From Candidatus Vicinibacter proximus (GTDB lineage Bacteria; Bacteroidota; Bacteroidia; Chitinophagales; Saprospiraceae): a DNA stretch of 64,000 nucleotides. Each line of letters opens with the position of its first letter. Within the stretch, counting starts at the first letter, position 1. The position numbers were made by a program, and so were the translations under genes. The stretch is taken from the NCBI GenBank assembly GCA_016713905.1, contig JADJOE010000002.1:124001-188000 (forward strand), read 5' to 3'. The notes under the pieces were generated by a model. It saw only the letters and a list, made by a program, of their open reading frames with translations, was not told the DNA's origin and did not search any database. Of this stretch, positions 17,839 through 30,500 are shown piece by piece.

Positions 17839-18139
17839 CTAAGTTGACTTACCAAGCTCTAAATTAAGAAATTTTTCCATTTCATAAATTACATTGGTTT
17901 ATTATGATGTCTTGGCTATAAATTATTGAAAACTTAATGCACAATGGTAAGCGTTAAAATAATTTCTAGCACTGTGAAAGAGAAATATCTCCATTTTCTG
18001 ATTTAAAATGAAAAATTGTAACCATTCTTCCCATTATGCCGCATTAAATTATATTCAGGGATTTCGCACAACAATAATTAATCTGTCCATTTTTAAGAAA
18101 CAATTTCCTTTAACAGGCACTCCATCTAAATATAAAAAG
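17839..18139. other. Intergenic, no feature recognised
   Basis: About 300 AT-rich bases between the GH113-like gene and the end of the glutaminyl cyclotransferase frame. The plus-strand frame that opens at 18008 is mostly antisense to the cyclotransferase gene and has no coding features. No terminator or RNA fold stands out. Confidence 0.4.
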
Positions 18140-18906
18140 TTAATCCAGCCTAATTTCAAAAAGGCTCAACCATCTTTTACCTGTAACATAAATATTTCCG
18201 GTTTGTGGATTAAAAGCAATTCCATTCAGTACATCTGCATCAGGATGAGCTGCCTGTGCTTTTTGGTCAAAGCGGATAAATTTAATTTACCGTTTACAGT
18301 ACCGGAAACAGGATCAATTCTATATACCAGATCGCTGTTCCATTTATTTGCAAATACATTGCCGTCAATATATTCCAATTCATTAAGATGGTAAATGTTC
18401 GCATTCTTTTCCTTGATGAATAATTCCTTGATCAATTGGAATTTGTCCGGATCATAAAAACTCAATTTATTGGTTCCGTCGCTGACGATCAAATTTTGAC
18501 CATCTGTACAAATGCCCCAGCCTTCAGTAGCAATGGTAAAGGTATGCAACAAATTAAATGTGGATTTGTCGTAAACAAAAACTTTTTTGTTTTGCCAGGT
18601 CAATTGAAAAATTTTATCTTTCAAAATACAAATTCCTTCACCAAAATATTCTGGTGCAAGACTAATGGATTTAATGACCTTTCCTGAACTTAACTCTACG
18701 CTTAGCAATTTTGACTTTCCCTCAAGTCCGGTTCCTTCATATAACTGACCATTCTCCCATGCAAGTCCTTGCGTAAAGCTATTCCCATCATGAGGATACT
18801 CATTCAACACAGAATATTTTAATACTTCTACTCTTTTATCGCTTTTGCAGGAAAATAGATCAATGACAATAAAAATGAACAGTAAGTAAAGAATATATTT
18901 ATTCAT
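18140..18906 (-). CDS. Glutaminyl-peptide cyclotransferase, frameshifted near the 3' end
   Basis: Glutamine cyclotransferases of this beta-propeller type convert N-terminal Gln to pyroglutamate on exported proteins. The start is a lipoprotein-like signal (LFIFIVIDLFSC). Family motifs follow: YPHDGNSFTQGL, YEGTGLEGKS, EGWGICTDGQ, and LNELEYIDGNVFANKWNSD. The open frame ends at 18226 with an aberrant tail after SALTKK. In another frame the family's expected ending continues (AQAAHPDADVLNGIAFNPQT, then GNIYVTGKRW) to a TAA at 18140. One missing base in the run of five A/T at 18260-18264 explains the shift. Either the gene is recently broken or the base was lost in sequencing. Confidence 0.85.
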
Positions 18907-19079
18907 AAGTAATTTTTATGGAAAAACATTTTATTGTTGAAAATAATGATTGTTTCGAAGGCAAAAATAAACAAGCTTTGGGGAATGGTACACTTTAAAA
19001 ATAAGATATCCTTGAAACATAGAATTCCAACCAAATAATTAGAATATCAGGTGATACCTACTTCTTTGCGGATTACTTT

Positions 19080-19110
19080 TTGTGGATTCAACAAGATAAG
19101 TCTATTTTTG
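19080..19110 (+). promoter_or_regulatory. Bacteroidota-type promoter of mtaB
   Basis: A TTTTTG stretch ending at 19082 (-33) and TATTTTTG at 19103-19110 (-7, consensus TAnnTTTG) are separated by 20 bases. Transcription would start near 19116, leaving a leader of only about ten bases before the TTG start at 19127. Confidence 0.55.
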
Positions 19111-19126
19111 TGCTCAAATCCAACAA

Positions 19127-20491
19127 TTGTCAACAGGACGCACAGTTTCCTTTCATACCCTGGGCTGCAAACTCAATTTTGCAGAAACATCCGGTATTAG
19201 CCAACAATTCCGTAAGGCGGGGTATGAGGAAGTAGCATTTGAAGAAGCGGCTGACATTTACATCCTCAATACCTGTTCAGTTACTGATCAGGCAGATAAA
19301 AAATGTCGTAAAGCTGTTCGTTCTGCTTTAAGAAAAAATTCCACCGCAAAGGTATTGGTCATTGGTTGTTATGCCCAACTAAAACCGGCAGAAATAGCCA
19401 ATATTCCGGGCGTCAGTATGGTTTTGGGTGCTGCTGAAAAATTTAATATCCTGGAGCATTTACAACACCTGGAACCGATGAATCCTCTTGGTCAAATTTA
19501 CGCAGGAGATATCCGGGATGTTAACCAATTTATGCCATCCTATTCTATTGAAGATCGCACCAGAACTTTTCTGAAAGTCCAGGATGGATGTGATTACAAA
19601 TGTAGCTTTTGTACCATTCCTTTGGCACGGGGAAGATCACGTTCCGGTGAAGTGGACAGCATTGTTGCCATGGCCCGTGAAATTGGAAAAAAGGGAGTTA
19701 AAGAGATCGTATTAACTGGGGTAAATCTTGGAGACTTTGGAAATGGAACGGAGGTGATTGAAGGTCAGCGACCAAAAAAAGAAGCCTTGTTTATCGATCT
19801 GATAAAAGCGCTGGACGAGTTGGATGAAATAGACAGATTCAGGATATCCTCCATTGAGCCAAATTTGTGCACCAAAGAAGTTATTGATTTTGTTGCTGCA
19901 TCGAAAAGATTTATGCCGCATTTTCACATGCCTTTGCAATCTGGTGACAACGAGATATTGAGTCTGATGAAACGCAGATATCGCAGAGAATTATACGCAG
20001 AGCGGGTGGAATACATTAAACAAGTTATGCCACATGCATGTATTGGTGTGGATGTAATTGTTGGTTTTCCCGGTGAAACCAATGATCATTTTCAAAACAG
20101 CTTTGATTTTATCCACGGTATTGATGTAAGTTATCTTCATGTTTTCACTTATTCAGAAAGACCCAACACAATAGCCAATGAGATGGAAGGAAAGATTGAT
20201 CCATCCATAAGACATCAGCGCAGTCAGCAATTAAGAAATCTGTCCATCAAGAAAAAAAATAATTTTTATCATCAATTTTTAAATACCCGACAAACAGTTT
20301 TACTGGAGCAAAAACAAGTTGAGCAAATGGAAGGACTTTCCGGATTTACGGACAATTATCTTAGGGTAAATTTGCCGGATGCATCTATTGATATGATCAA
20401 CACTTTGCAGGAAATTATTATAGAAGGATTTGATGTTACTGGTGATCTATTAGGTAAGCTTGTTACTTGTCCTGCAAGATTAATGGTTTGA
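19127..20491 (+). CDS. mtaB: tRNA (N6-L-threonylcarbamoyladenosine(37)-C2)-methylthiotransferase MtaB
   Basis: The 454-residue radical-SAM enzyme makes ms2t6A at tRNA position 37. The N-terminal MTTase domain has the three cluster Cys in HTLGCKLNFAE, LNTCSVTDQADKKC and VIGCYAQLKP. The radical-SAM domain has CDYKCSFC (Cx3Cx2C) near residue 153 followed by PLARGRSRSG. A C-terminal TRAM-like region closes the protein. The HTLGCKLN motif is typical of MtaB rather than MiaB or RimO. No ATG or GTG lies between the upstream in-frame stop and the conserved VSFHTLGC, so I take the TTG at 19127. It is monocistronic and convergent with the beta-barrel gene. Confidence 0.93.
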   Translation: MSTGRTVSFHTLGCKLNFAETSGISQQFRKAGYEEVAFEEAADIYILNTCSVTDQADKKCRKAVRSALRKNSTAKVLVIGCYAQLKPAEIANIPGVSMVLGAAEKFNILEHLQHLEPMNPLGQIYAGDIRDVNQFMPSYSIEDRTRTFLKVQDGCDYKCSFCTIPLARGRSRSGEVDSIVAMAREIGKKGVKEIVLTGVNLGDFGNGTEVIEGQRPKKEALFIDLIKALDELDEIDRFRISSIEPNLCTKEVIDFVAASKRFMPHFHMPLQSGDNEILSLMKRRYRRELYAERVEYIKQVMPHACIGVDVIVGFPGETNDHFQNSFDFIHGIDVSYLHVFTYSERPNTIANEMEGKIDPSIRHQRSQQLRNLSIKKKNNFYHQFLNTRQTVLLEQKQVEQMEGLSGFTDNYLRVNLPDASIDMINTLQEIIIEGFDVTGDLLGKLVTCPARLMV

Positions 20492-20497
20492 TACAAT

Positions 20498-20532
20498 AAA
20501 AAAAGACTTCCTGTGTTTAACCAGAAAGTCTT
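20498..20532 (-). terminator. Intrinsic terminator between convergent mtaB and beta-barrel gene
   Basis: AAGACTT at 20503-20509 pairs with AAGTCTT at 20526-20532, with CTG/CAG extending the stem inside. On the minus strand the stem is followed by a run of seven T, so it best serves the beta-barrel gene. On the plus strand it could weakly stop mtaB transcripts. Confidence 0.6.
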
Positions 20533-20555
20533 GATCATTTAAAAGATAGGTAGTA

Positions 20556-21237
20556 CTAGAATTTATATTGTAATCCAAGTTGTGCGCTCAATGCATTTCT
20601 TGAAGTTCTGATGTCCAGGATTGGCTCATTGGTTAGATCGGTGAATCCCTTCAAATATTGAGTCCCTAAGGACATTCCCAAAGATTCATTCAGTTTCCAT
20701 TTTATCCCAGCACCTATTACACCGCCCCATTCAAATTGTCTGAAATTTGAATTTCGCATATTGATGTCATAAGTACCCAAATTGAAGTCTACCAATAAAC
20801 TTGCACGGGTCCGAATGTCCCCATCCACAGCAAGACTCATCTGCGGACCTGCTTCTATATAACCTTGCACTGCACCTTTCCCAAAATTACATTGATCAAG
20901 AACCGGCATTTCTATAAAATGTAATTGTGTAATTGCCTTAAGATTTGCCGGAATGTCTACATCAAAAATTTCAAAACCCAAAGATTGACTTGCGATAAAA
21001 CCGGTTTTGTGGTAATACAATCCGGATTTTATGCTAAAAGCGTCTATCGGTGCAAAACTGGCAGAAACACCTGCTTTAATTCCCAAAAAGGGATCTGGGT
21101 CATTGATCAAACTACCGGTGCCTTTTATGCTCATATTACTTACTGATGGTCCAACTTCTATCCCCATTTGAAATTGAGCAAACAAACTTTGCATAAAAAA
21201 AAGCAAAAGCCAACATAGAGAAAATCTTCTTTTTCAT
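20556..21237 (-). CDS. Outer-membrane beta-barrel protein (PorT-like family), signal peptide frameshifted
   Basis: The mature part fits the small outer-membrane beta-barrel family common in Bacteroidota: an initial FQMGIEVGPSVSNM strand, alternating hydrophobic/polar strands and a terminal aromatic in LSAQLGLQYKF. The intact frame begins at a TTG (21206) with only half a signal peptide. The minus strand shows a perfect signal start, MKKKIFSMLAFAFF, from an ATG at 21237. It joins MQSLFAQ if the eight-base homopolymer at 21195-21202 is read as seven. The gene is therefore probably 20556-21237 with a one-base insertion in the homopolymer. Its specific function (pore, adhesion or other) is not visible. 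Confidence 0.75.
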
Positions 21238-21460
21238 TTTTTGAATTTATTACTTTGACGAAAATTCTCCGCTTTGGATTAATAATGTAGCGTTAAAATA
21301 ATATTAGGAAAGTGTTAAAAAAATTAGAGAAATAGATTCAGTAGTCTCTTAACCAAGGTTAAATGAAAATTTAATAAGCTATTTTTGGAATTATGGAAAG
21401 CAAAGATTATAATCCAATCCTGGATGATTCAACTTAACTTTTTTTAATCCTAAGAAACAA

Positions 21461-21494
21461 AATAAAAAACCCGGCAGAAAATTCCACTGGGTTA
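21461..21494 (-). terminator. Probable terminator of giant gene 1
   Basis: On the minus strand AACCC at the 5' side pairs with GGGTT at the 3' side (with a G-T and a G-C pair extending the stem) and is followed by TTTTTTATTTT. It lies about 35 bases after the giant-1 stop codon. It is a weaker relative of the perfect hairpin after giant 2. Confidence 0.55.
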
Positions 21495-21528
21495 AATTGC
21501 TTTCACTTTAGTTACTATCCTGTAAAAG

Positions 21529-24500
21529 TTATCTGGAAACAGTAAATCTCTTATTAATCAATCCATTATTGGTTTTGATTTGAAGATTATATTGACCAGG
21601 AGTGAGTACAGATGTATTTATTAATTCACTGTACTTGCCTGCTTTTATATAATTTCCTCCGAATGGATTTACCAGAACACTCTTACCATGGTTGTCAAAT
21701 ACCCTTGACTCCAGCAATCCATTTTCTGATAATCCTATTTCTACTTTCAATAAGTCGTCTACCGGATTTGGATAGATCTCTATACTCAAATCTTTTCCTC
21801 GCTGAACTCGGATAGATATCACTTTGCTATAGTTGTATTTTCCATCTCTGTCCACTTGCTTGATTCTGTAATAATACAATCCGGATTGGTTTACATTCAA
21901 ATCATCCATTTCATAATCATGCCTGGATGCTCCCGTCTCAATCGATGCGTCTACCTGACCAATTGCTTTAAACTCTGTTTCACTTTCATGTCGCCTTTCT
22001 ACCTCAAAGTGGCCATTGTTGATTTCCACTCCGGTTGCCCAATCAAGCTCAGTAAATTCTCCATTGTAATTTGCCTCAAAACTTAGCCACTCCAATGGCA
22101 GAACCTGATACACCAATCCCGCATCTATGGTAGGAAATGCATCTCCTGTTTGAACCCTGTACACTCTTGTTGTTCCATATCCGTTGGTTCCATCCACATC
22201 ATTGTCCACATTATCAGATCCTGTATGTGGTATGGTAAACCCAAAACTTACCGGCGCGGTAAATTTCACATAATAGTCTCCCTGTGCAACACCATCCAAC
22301 ATGTAGGTCCCATCAAATCCAGATGTAGCCTCACTTACCATCACCCCGCCAGGTGTATACGCAGCAACCTTTACGCCCTGAACAGGTTCTTCATTTCCAT
22401 CCTGTATTCCATTAAAGTTGCGATCCAACCATACTCGGTCTCCTAAGGTCGCTTTATCCTGAAAGCCTGCTCCTACATTCAAGATCATATCACCACTCAA
22501 TACTGTAAATTTCCTGGTCGTATTCACACCAAATTCATGGCTGATGTCGCTGTCTTTATCTGTATTGCCTCCTTTAAATGGCTCTGATGCTGCTAAATGT
22601 CCTGGTCTTTCAAATTTAACATGATACATCCCAGGTTTTATGCATGCGAATTTATAATATCCGTCATCCGATGGTGTCGATGGATTAAACGATGTAGTCA
22701 CAGTCTCGATTACACTCCCATTCATCGCATCAATCAACTGAACTTTAAGCCCATTTAAACCATTCTCCTGAATATCGAATACACCATTTTTGTTAACGTC
22801 AAAGAAAGTACGTCCACTAATCATTGCACAATTGTATAATCCAAGATCCCAAGTCCTGTCTATTTCTCCAGGACTGATATATGTTGTAGCGTTTGTTCTC
22901 AATCCGTTGCTGTTATCCACGTCACTATCCCTGACATCATTGCCAACATTGGCTTGGCTTATGTTCCATCCTGAAGGTGGGTCATATTGGGCATAATAAC
23001 TTTTTGGCAACAACTTATCGAATAAATAAATACCGTTGACATCCGTAGTGGTGGTTCGGGAAGGAAGATTAGTTGAAGCATCAAACAAGGTAACTTTAAC
23101 CCCATAAACTCCATTCTCTCCTATATCTTGAATTCCATTTCCATTCTTATCGTGCCAAACGAAATCACCATAAGTCGAAAGATTTACTAATCCGGCGTCG
23201 TAGTTATCTACCATATCAAATAGATTCAGGGTAACGCAAGGGCCTTTTCCTCCTGGATTTACATCACTATCTATTTGGTCATCCATACCCACATTCTGAG
23301 TAGTAAATCCATAGTCTGGTAGGTAAATTCCCGGTTTAAAAACTACATAATAATCCACGGGAGATGGAATGAAATCAAATAAATAATTACCTAAGTTATC
23401 GGTAGTATCCTTTCTAACCAATGTACCATCACATTTGTACAACCACGTTTCTATGCCAATTAACCCAGGCTCTCCAGGTTCTTGAATTCCATTCCCATTC
23501 AAATCATTCCAGGCTTGTCCGCTTAATTGGCTTGCAGGAATTTTGATTAAGGTAGGATCATCTACTGTTCCCATATCGCCCGGCTCTTCCGGATTTATTC
23601 CTCCCTGACTTGGATCATTTGTACTGTTACCACCGGTGTCAGAATCATCCCTGGTATCTTCAGGATCATCATCAGGAACTCCAATAGGATCGTCATTGAA
23701 AGGCTTATCACCAAAAACCGTTGCTTGATTAATGTATTTGTACTTGTTGGGTCTGAATAAAATACTTAAGCCTACTTTCATGTTTTCTCCCACAACTAAA
23801 GTACCACCTAAACCAGTATTGAAAATATTTTGATTTGTCATTCCATCAAATGCATAATTCAATGTCAATGGGTTTATAGAATTAGAAATAATTGCAAAAT
23901 TACTTATGGTATATTGACCAGGAATTGATGGAGATAGATTCACATAATTCCCAAATTCCGAAGTAATATTATCTGTGAGTTGAATGTCTCCTAGAGTGAC
24001 ATTGCCAATATTCAAAATGTTCAATTCAAATTTTGCCGTAAATGTTCCGTCCAAATTGTTCACTGCAGAAATCAGCTTTTTTGATAATCCAATCTTTGGG
24101 TATTGTGGCAGATTCACAGTTTCATCATCACTGTCGGTTATCGTAATGTCTTGCGGATCTTTTCCATTTACGGTTGCGGTATTTAATCGCACACCGGCAT
24201 CTACATCACTTTGTAACAAGGTGTATGTTCCGGTGAATGTTGTGTTAACCATTTGTCCGGGTGCAAGCGTAATAGGTCCTCCACTTACAGCAAACAATGG
24301 ATCTGTTACCAAAATATTTGTCAAGGTAACATTTCCTGTATTCGTTACTTTAAATGTATAGCTTAATGTCTCTCCTGCATCTGCATTGCCATCTGCATTG
24401 ACATCATTCCACACACCGGTTTTTACAATATCTATGCTCGCAGATTTTGGCAGATTCACTGTTTCATCATCACTGTCGGTTATCGTAATGTCTTGCGGAT

Positions 24501-27500
24501 CTTTTCCTTTTACAGTTGCCGTATTTAATCGAACACCGGCATCCACATCACTTTGTAACAAGGTGTATGTTCCGGTGAATGTTGTGTTGTCCATTTGTCC
24601 GGGAGCAAGCGTAATCGGTCCTCCACTAACAGCAAACAATGGATCTGTTACTACAATATTTGTCAAGGTAACATTCCCCGTATTCGTTACTTTAAATGTA
24701 TAGCTTACCGTCTCTCCTGCATCTGCATTACCATCTGCATTGACATCATTCCACACACCGGTTTTTACAATATCTATGCTCGCAGATTTTGGTAAGGTTA
24801 CAGTTTCATCATCACTATCGGTTATCGTAATGTCTTGCGGATCTTTTCCATTTACGGTTGCCGTATTTAATCGAACACCTGCATCCACATCACTTTGCAA
24901 CAAGGTGTATGTTCCGGTGAATGTTGTGTTATCCATTTGTCCGGGTGCAAGCGTAATTGGTCCTCCACTTACAGTAAACAATGGATCTGTTACCACAATA
25001 CTTGTCAAGGTAACATTTCCTGTATTCGTTACTTTAAATGTATAGCTTACTGTCTCTCCTGCATCTGCATTACCATCTGCATTTCCATCATTCCATACAC
25101 CTGTTTTTAAAATATCTATGCTCGCTGATTTTGGCAGATTCACTGTTTCATCATCATTATCGGTTATCGTAATGTCTTGCGGATCTTTTCCATTTACAGT
25201 TGCCGTATTTAATCGAACACCGGCATCTACATCACTTTGTAACAAGGTGTATGTTCCGGTAAATGTTGTGTTGTCCATTTGTCCGGGTGTAAGCGTAATT
25301 GGTCCTCCACTTACAACAAACAATGGATCTGTTACTACAATATTTGTCAAGGTAACATTCCCCGTATTTGTTACTTTAAATGTATAGCTTACTGTCTCTC
25401 CTGCATCTGCATTGCCATCTGCATTTCCATCATTCCACACACCGGTTTTTACAATATCTATGCTCGCTGATTTTGGCAAGTTTACTGTTTCATCATCACT
25501 GTCGGTTATCGTAATGTCTTGCGGATCTTTTCCTCTTACGGTTGCCGTATTTAATCGAACACCTGCATCCACATCACTTTGTAACAAGGTGTATGTTCCG
25601 GTGAATGTTGTGTTAACCATTTGTCCGGGTGCAAGCGTAATAGGTCCTCCATTTACAGCAAACAATGGATCTGTTACCACAATATTTGTCAAGGTAACAT
25701 TACCTGTATTCGTCACTTTAAATGTATAGCTTACTGTCTCTCCTGCATCTGCATTACCATCTGCATTGACATCATTCCACACACCGGTTTTTATAAGGTC
25801 TATACTCGCAGATTTGGGCAAGTTTACAGTTTCATCATCACTGTCGGTTATCGTAATGTCTTGCGGATCTTTTCCTTTTACAGTTGCCGTATTTAATCGA
25901 ACACCTGCATCCACATCACTTTGTAACAAGGTGTATGTTCCGGTGAATGTTGTGTTGTCCATTTGTCCGGGAGCTAAACTAATAGGACCTCCACTTACAG
26001 CAAACAATGGATCTGTTACCAAAATATTTGTCAAGGTAACATTCCCCGTATTCGTTACTTTAAATGTATAGCTTACAGTCTCTCCTGCATCTGCATTACC
26101 ATCTGCGTTCACATCATTCCATACACCTGTTTTTATAAGGTCTATGCTCGCTGCTTTTGGTAGGTTTACGGTTTCATCATCTGTATCACTTATGGTTACA
26201 TTCTGTGGATCTTTTCCATTTACAGTTGCCGTATTTAATCGCACACCTGCATCTACATCACTTTGTAACAAGGTGTATGTTCCGGTGAATGTAGTGTTGT
26301 CCATTTGTCCGGGAGCAAGCGTAATCGGTCCTCCACTTACAGCAAACAATGGATCTGTTACCACAATATTTGTCAAGGTAACATTACCTGTATTCGTTAC
26401 TTTAAATGTATAGCTTACAGTCTCTCCTGCATCGGCATTACCATCTGCATTGACATCATTCCACACACCGGTTTTTACAATATCTATGCTCGCTGATTTT
26501 GGCAAGTTTACTGTTTCATCATCCGTATCACTGACGTTTACATTTTGCGGATCTTTTCCTTTTACAGTTGCCGTATTTAATCTAACACCTGCATCTACAT
26601 CACTTTGTAACAAGGTGTATGTTCCGGTGAATGTTGTGTTGTCCATTTGTCCGGGAGCAAGCGTAATTGGTCCTCCACTTACAGCAAACAATGGATCTGT
26701 TACCACAATATTTGTCAAGGTAACATTACCTGTATTCGTTACTTTAAATGTATAGCTTACAGTCTCTCCTGCATCGGCATTACCATCTGCATTTCCATCA
26801 TTCCACACACCTGTTTTTACAATGTCTATACTTGCTGATTTTGGCAGATTCACTGTTTCATCATCACTGTCGGTTATCGTAATGTCTTGCGGATCTTTTC
26901 CATTTACAGTTGCCGTATTTAATCGCACACCGGCATCCACATCACTTTGTAACAAGGTGTAGGTTCCTGTGAATGTTGTGTTGTCCATTTGTCCGGGAGC
27001 AAGGGTAATTGGTCCTCCACTTACAGCAAACAATGGATCTGTTACTACAATATTTGTCAAGGTAACATTTCCTGTATTCGTTACTTTAAATGTATAGCTT
27101 ACTGTCTCTCCTGCATCTGCATTACCATCTGCATTGACATCATTCCACACACCGGTTTTTACAATGTCTATACTTGCTGATTTTGGCAAATTCACTGTTT
27201 CATCATCACTGTCGGTTATCGTAATGTCTTGCGGATCTTTTCCTTTTACAGTTGCCGTATTTAATCGAACACCGGCATCTACATCACTTTGTAACAAGGT
27301 GTAGGTTCCTGTGAATGTTGTGTTGTCCATTTGTCCGGGAGCAAGCGTAATTGGTCCTCCACTTACAGTGAACAATGGATCTGTTACTACAATATTTGTC
27401 AAGGTAACATTACCTGTATTCGTTACTTTAAATGTATAGCTTACCGTCTCTCCTGCATCTGCATTACCATCTGCATTTCCATCATTCCACACACCGGTTT

Positions 27501-30500
27501 TTACAATATCTATGCTTGCAGATTTTGGTAAGTTGATGGTTTCATCATCACTGTCGGTTATCGTAATGTCTTGCGGATCTTTTCCATTTACGGTTGCGGT
27601 ATTTAATCGAACACCAGCATCTACATCACTTTGTAACAAGGTGTATGTTCCGGTGAATGTTGTGTTGTCCATTTGTCCGGGAGCAAGCGTAATTGGTCCT
27701 CCACTTACAGTGAACAATGGATCTGTTACCACAATATTTGTCAAGGTAACATTACCTGTATTCGTTACTTTAAATGTATAGCTTACCGTCTCTCCTGCAT
27801 CGGCATTACCATCTGCATTTCCATCATTCCATACACCTGTTTTTAAAATATCTATGCTCGCTGATTTTGGCAGATTCACTGTTTCATCATCATTATCGGT
27901 TATCGTAATGTCTTGCGGATCTTTTCCATTTACAGTTGCCGTATTTAATCGCACACCTGCATCCACATCACTTTGTAACAAGGTGTATGTTCCGGTGAAT
28001 GTTGTGTTATCCATTTGTCCGGGAGCTAAACTAATAGGACCTCCACTTACAGCAAACAATGGATCTGTTACCACAATACTTGTCAAGGTAACATTCCCCG
28101 TATTCGTCACTTTAAATGTATAGCTTACCGTCTCTCCTGCATCTGCATTACCATCTGCATTGACATCATTCCACACACCTGTTTTTACAATATCTATGCT
28201 CGCAGATTTTGGCAAGTTTACAGTTTCATCATCACTGTCGGTTATCGTAATGTCTTGCGGATCTTTTCCATTTACGGTTGCCGTATTTAATCTTACTCCT
28301 GCGTTTACATCACTTTGTAACAAAGTGTAGGTTCCGGTGAATGTTGTGTTGTCCATTTGTCCGGGTGCAAGCGTAATTGGTCCTCCACTTACAGCAAACA
28401 ATGGATCTGTTACTACAATATTTGTCAAGGTAACATTACCTGTATTCGTTACTTTAAATGTATAGCTTACTGTCTCTCCTGCATCTGCATTACCATCTGC
28501 ATTGACATCATTCCACACACCGGTTTTTACAATATCTATGCTCGCAGATTTTGGCAAGTTTACAGTTTCATCATCCGTATCACTGACGTTTACATTTTGC
28601 GGATCTTTTCCTTTTACAGTTGCCGTATTTAATCGCACACCTGCATCCACATCACTTTGTAACCAGGTGTATGTTCCGGTGAATGTAGTGTTGTCCATTT
28701 GTCCGGGAGCAAGCGTAATTGGTCCTCCACTTACAGTGAACAATGGATCTGTTACCAAAATATTTGTCAAGGTAACATTACCTGTATTCGTTACTTTAAA
28801 TGTATAGCTTACCGTCTCTCCTGCATCGGCATTACCATCTGCATTTCCATCATTCCATACACCTGTTTTTAAAATATCTATGCTCGCTGATTTTGGCAGA
28901 TTCACTGTTTCATCATCATTATCGGTTATCGTAATGTCTTGCGGATCTTTTCCATTTACAGTTGCCGTATTTAATCGCACACCTGCATCCACATCACTTT
29001 GTAACAAGGTGTATGTTCCGGTGAATGTTGTGTTATCCATTTGTCCGGGAGCTAAACTAATAGGACCTCCACTTACAGCAAACAATGGATCTGTTACCAC
29101 AATACTTGTCAAGGTAACATTCCCCGTATTCGTCACTTTAAATGTATAGCTTACCGTCTCTCCTGCATCTGCATTACCATCTGCATTGACATCATTCCAC
29201 ACACCTGTTTTTACAATATCTATGCTCGCAGATTTTGGCAAGTTTACAGTTTCATCATCACTGTCGGTTATCGTAATGTCTTGCGGATCTTTTCCATTTA
29301 CGGTTGCTGTATTTAATCTTACTCCTGCGTTTACATCACTTTGTAACAAGGTGTAGGTTCCGGTGAATGTTGTGTTGTCCATTTGTCCGGGTGCAAGCGT
29401 AATTGGTCCTCCACTTACAGCAAACAATGGATCTGTTACTACAATATTTGTCAAGGTAACATTACCTGTATTCGTTACTTTAAATGTATAGCTTACTGTC
29501 TCTCCTGCATCTGCATTACCATCTGCATTGACATCATTCCACACACCGGTTTTTACAATATCTATGCTCGCAGATTTTGGCAAGTTTACAGTTTCATCAT
29601 CCGTATCACTGACGTTTACATTTTGCGGATCTTTTCCTTTTACAGTTGCCGTATTTAATCGCACACCTGCATCCACATCACTTTGTAACAAGGTGTATGT
29701 TCCGGTGAATGTAGTGTTGTCCATTTGTCCGGGAGCAAGCGTAATTGGTCCTCCACTTACAGCAAACAATGGATCTGTTACTACAATATTTGTCAAGGTA
29801 ACATTACCTGTATTCGTTACTTTAAATGTATAGCTTACTGTCTCTCCTGCATCTGCATTACCATCTGCATTGACATCATTCCACACACCTGTTTTTACAA
29901 TATCTATGCTCGCAGATTTTGGCAAGTTTACAGTTTCATCATCACTATCGGTTATCGTAATGTCTTGCGGATCTTTTCCATTTACTGTTGCCGTATTTAA
30001 TCGCACACCTGCATCCACATCACTTTGTAACAAGGTGTAGGTTCCGGTGAAAGTTGTGTTGTCCATTTGTCCTGGAGCAAGCGTAATCGGTCCTCCACTT
30101 ACAGCAAACAATGGATCTGTTACTACAATATTTGTCAAGGTAACATTTCCTGTATTCGTCACTTTAAATGTATAGCTTACTGTCTCTCCTGCATCTGCAT
30201 TACCATCTGCGTTCACATCATTCCACACACCGGTTTTTACAATGTCTATACTTGCTGATTTTGGTAGGTTTACGGTTTCATCATCTGTATCACTTATGGT
30301 TACATTCTGTGGATCTTTTCCATTTACAGTTGCCGTATTTAATCGAACACCGGCATCTACATCACTTTGTAACAAGGTGTATGTTCCGGTGAATGTTGTG
30401 TTGTCCATTTGTCCGGGAGCAAGCGTAATTGGTCCTCCACTTACAGTGAACAATGGATCTGTTACCACAATATTTGTCAAGGTAACATTACCTGTATTCG

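Noticed and set aside
18008..18394. 128-codon plus-strand frame
   Set aside because: It is mainly antisense to the glutaminyl cyclotransferase gene, and the frame beyond it has no coding character.
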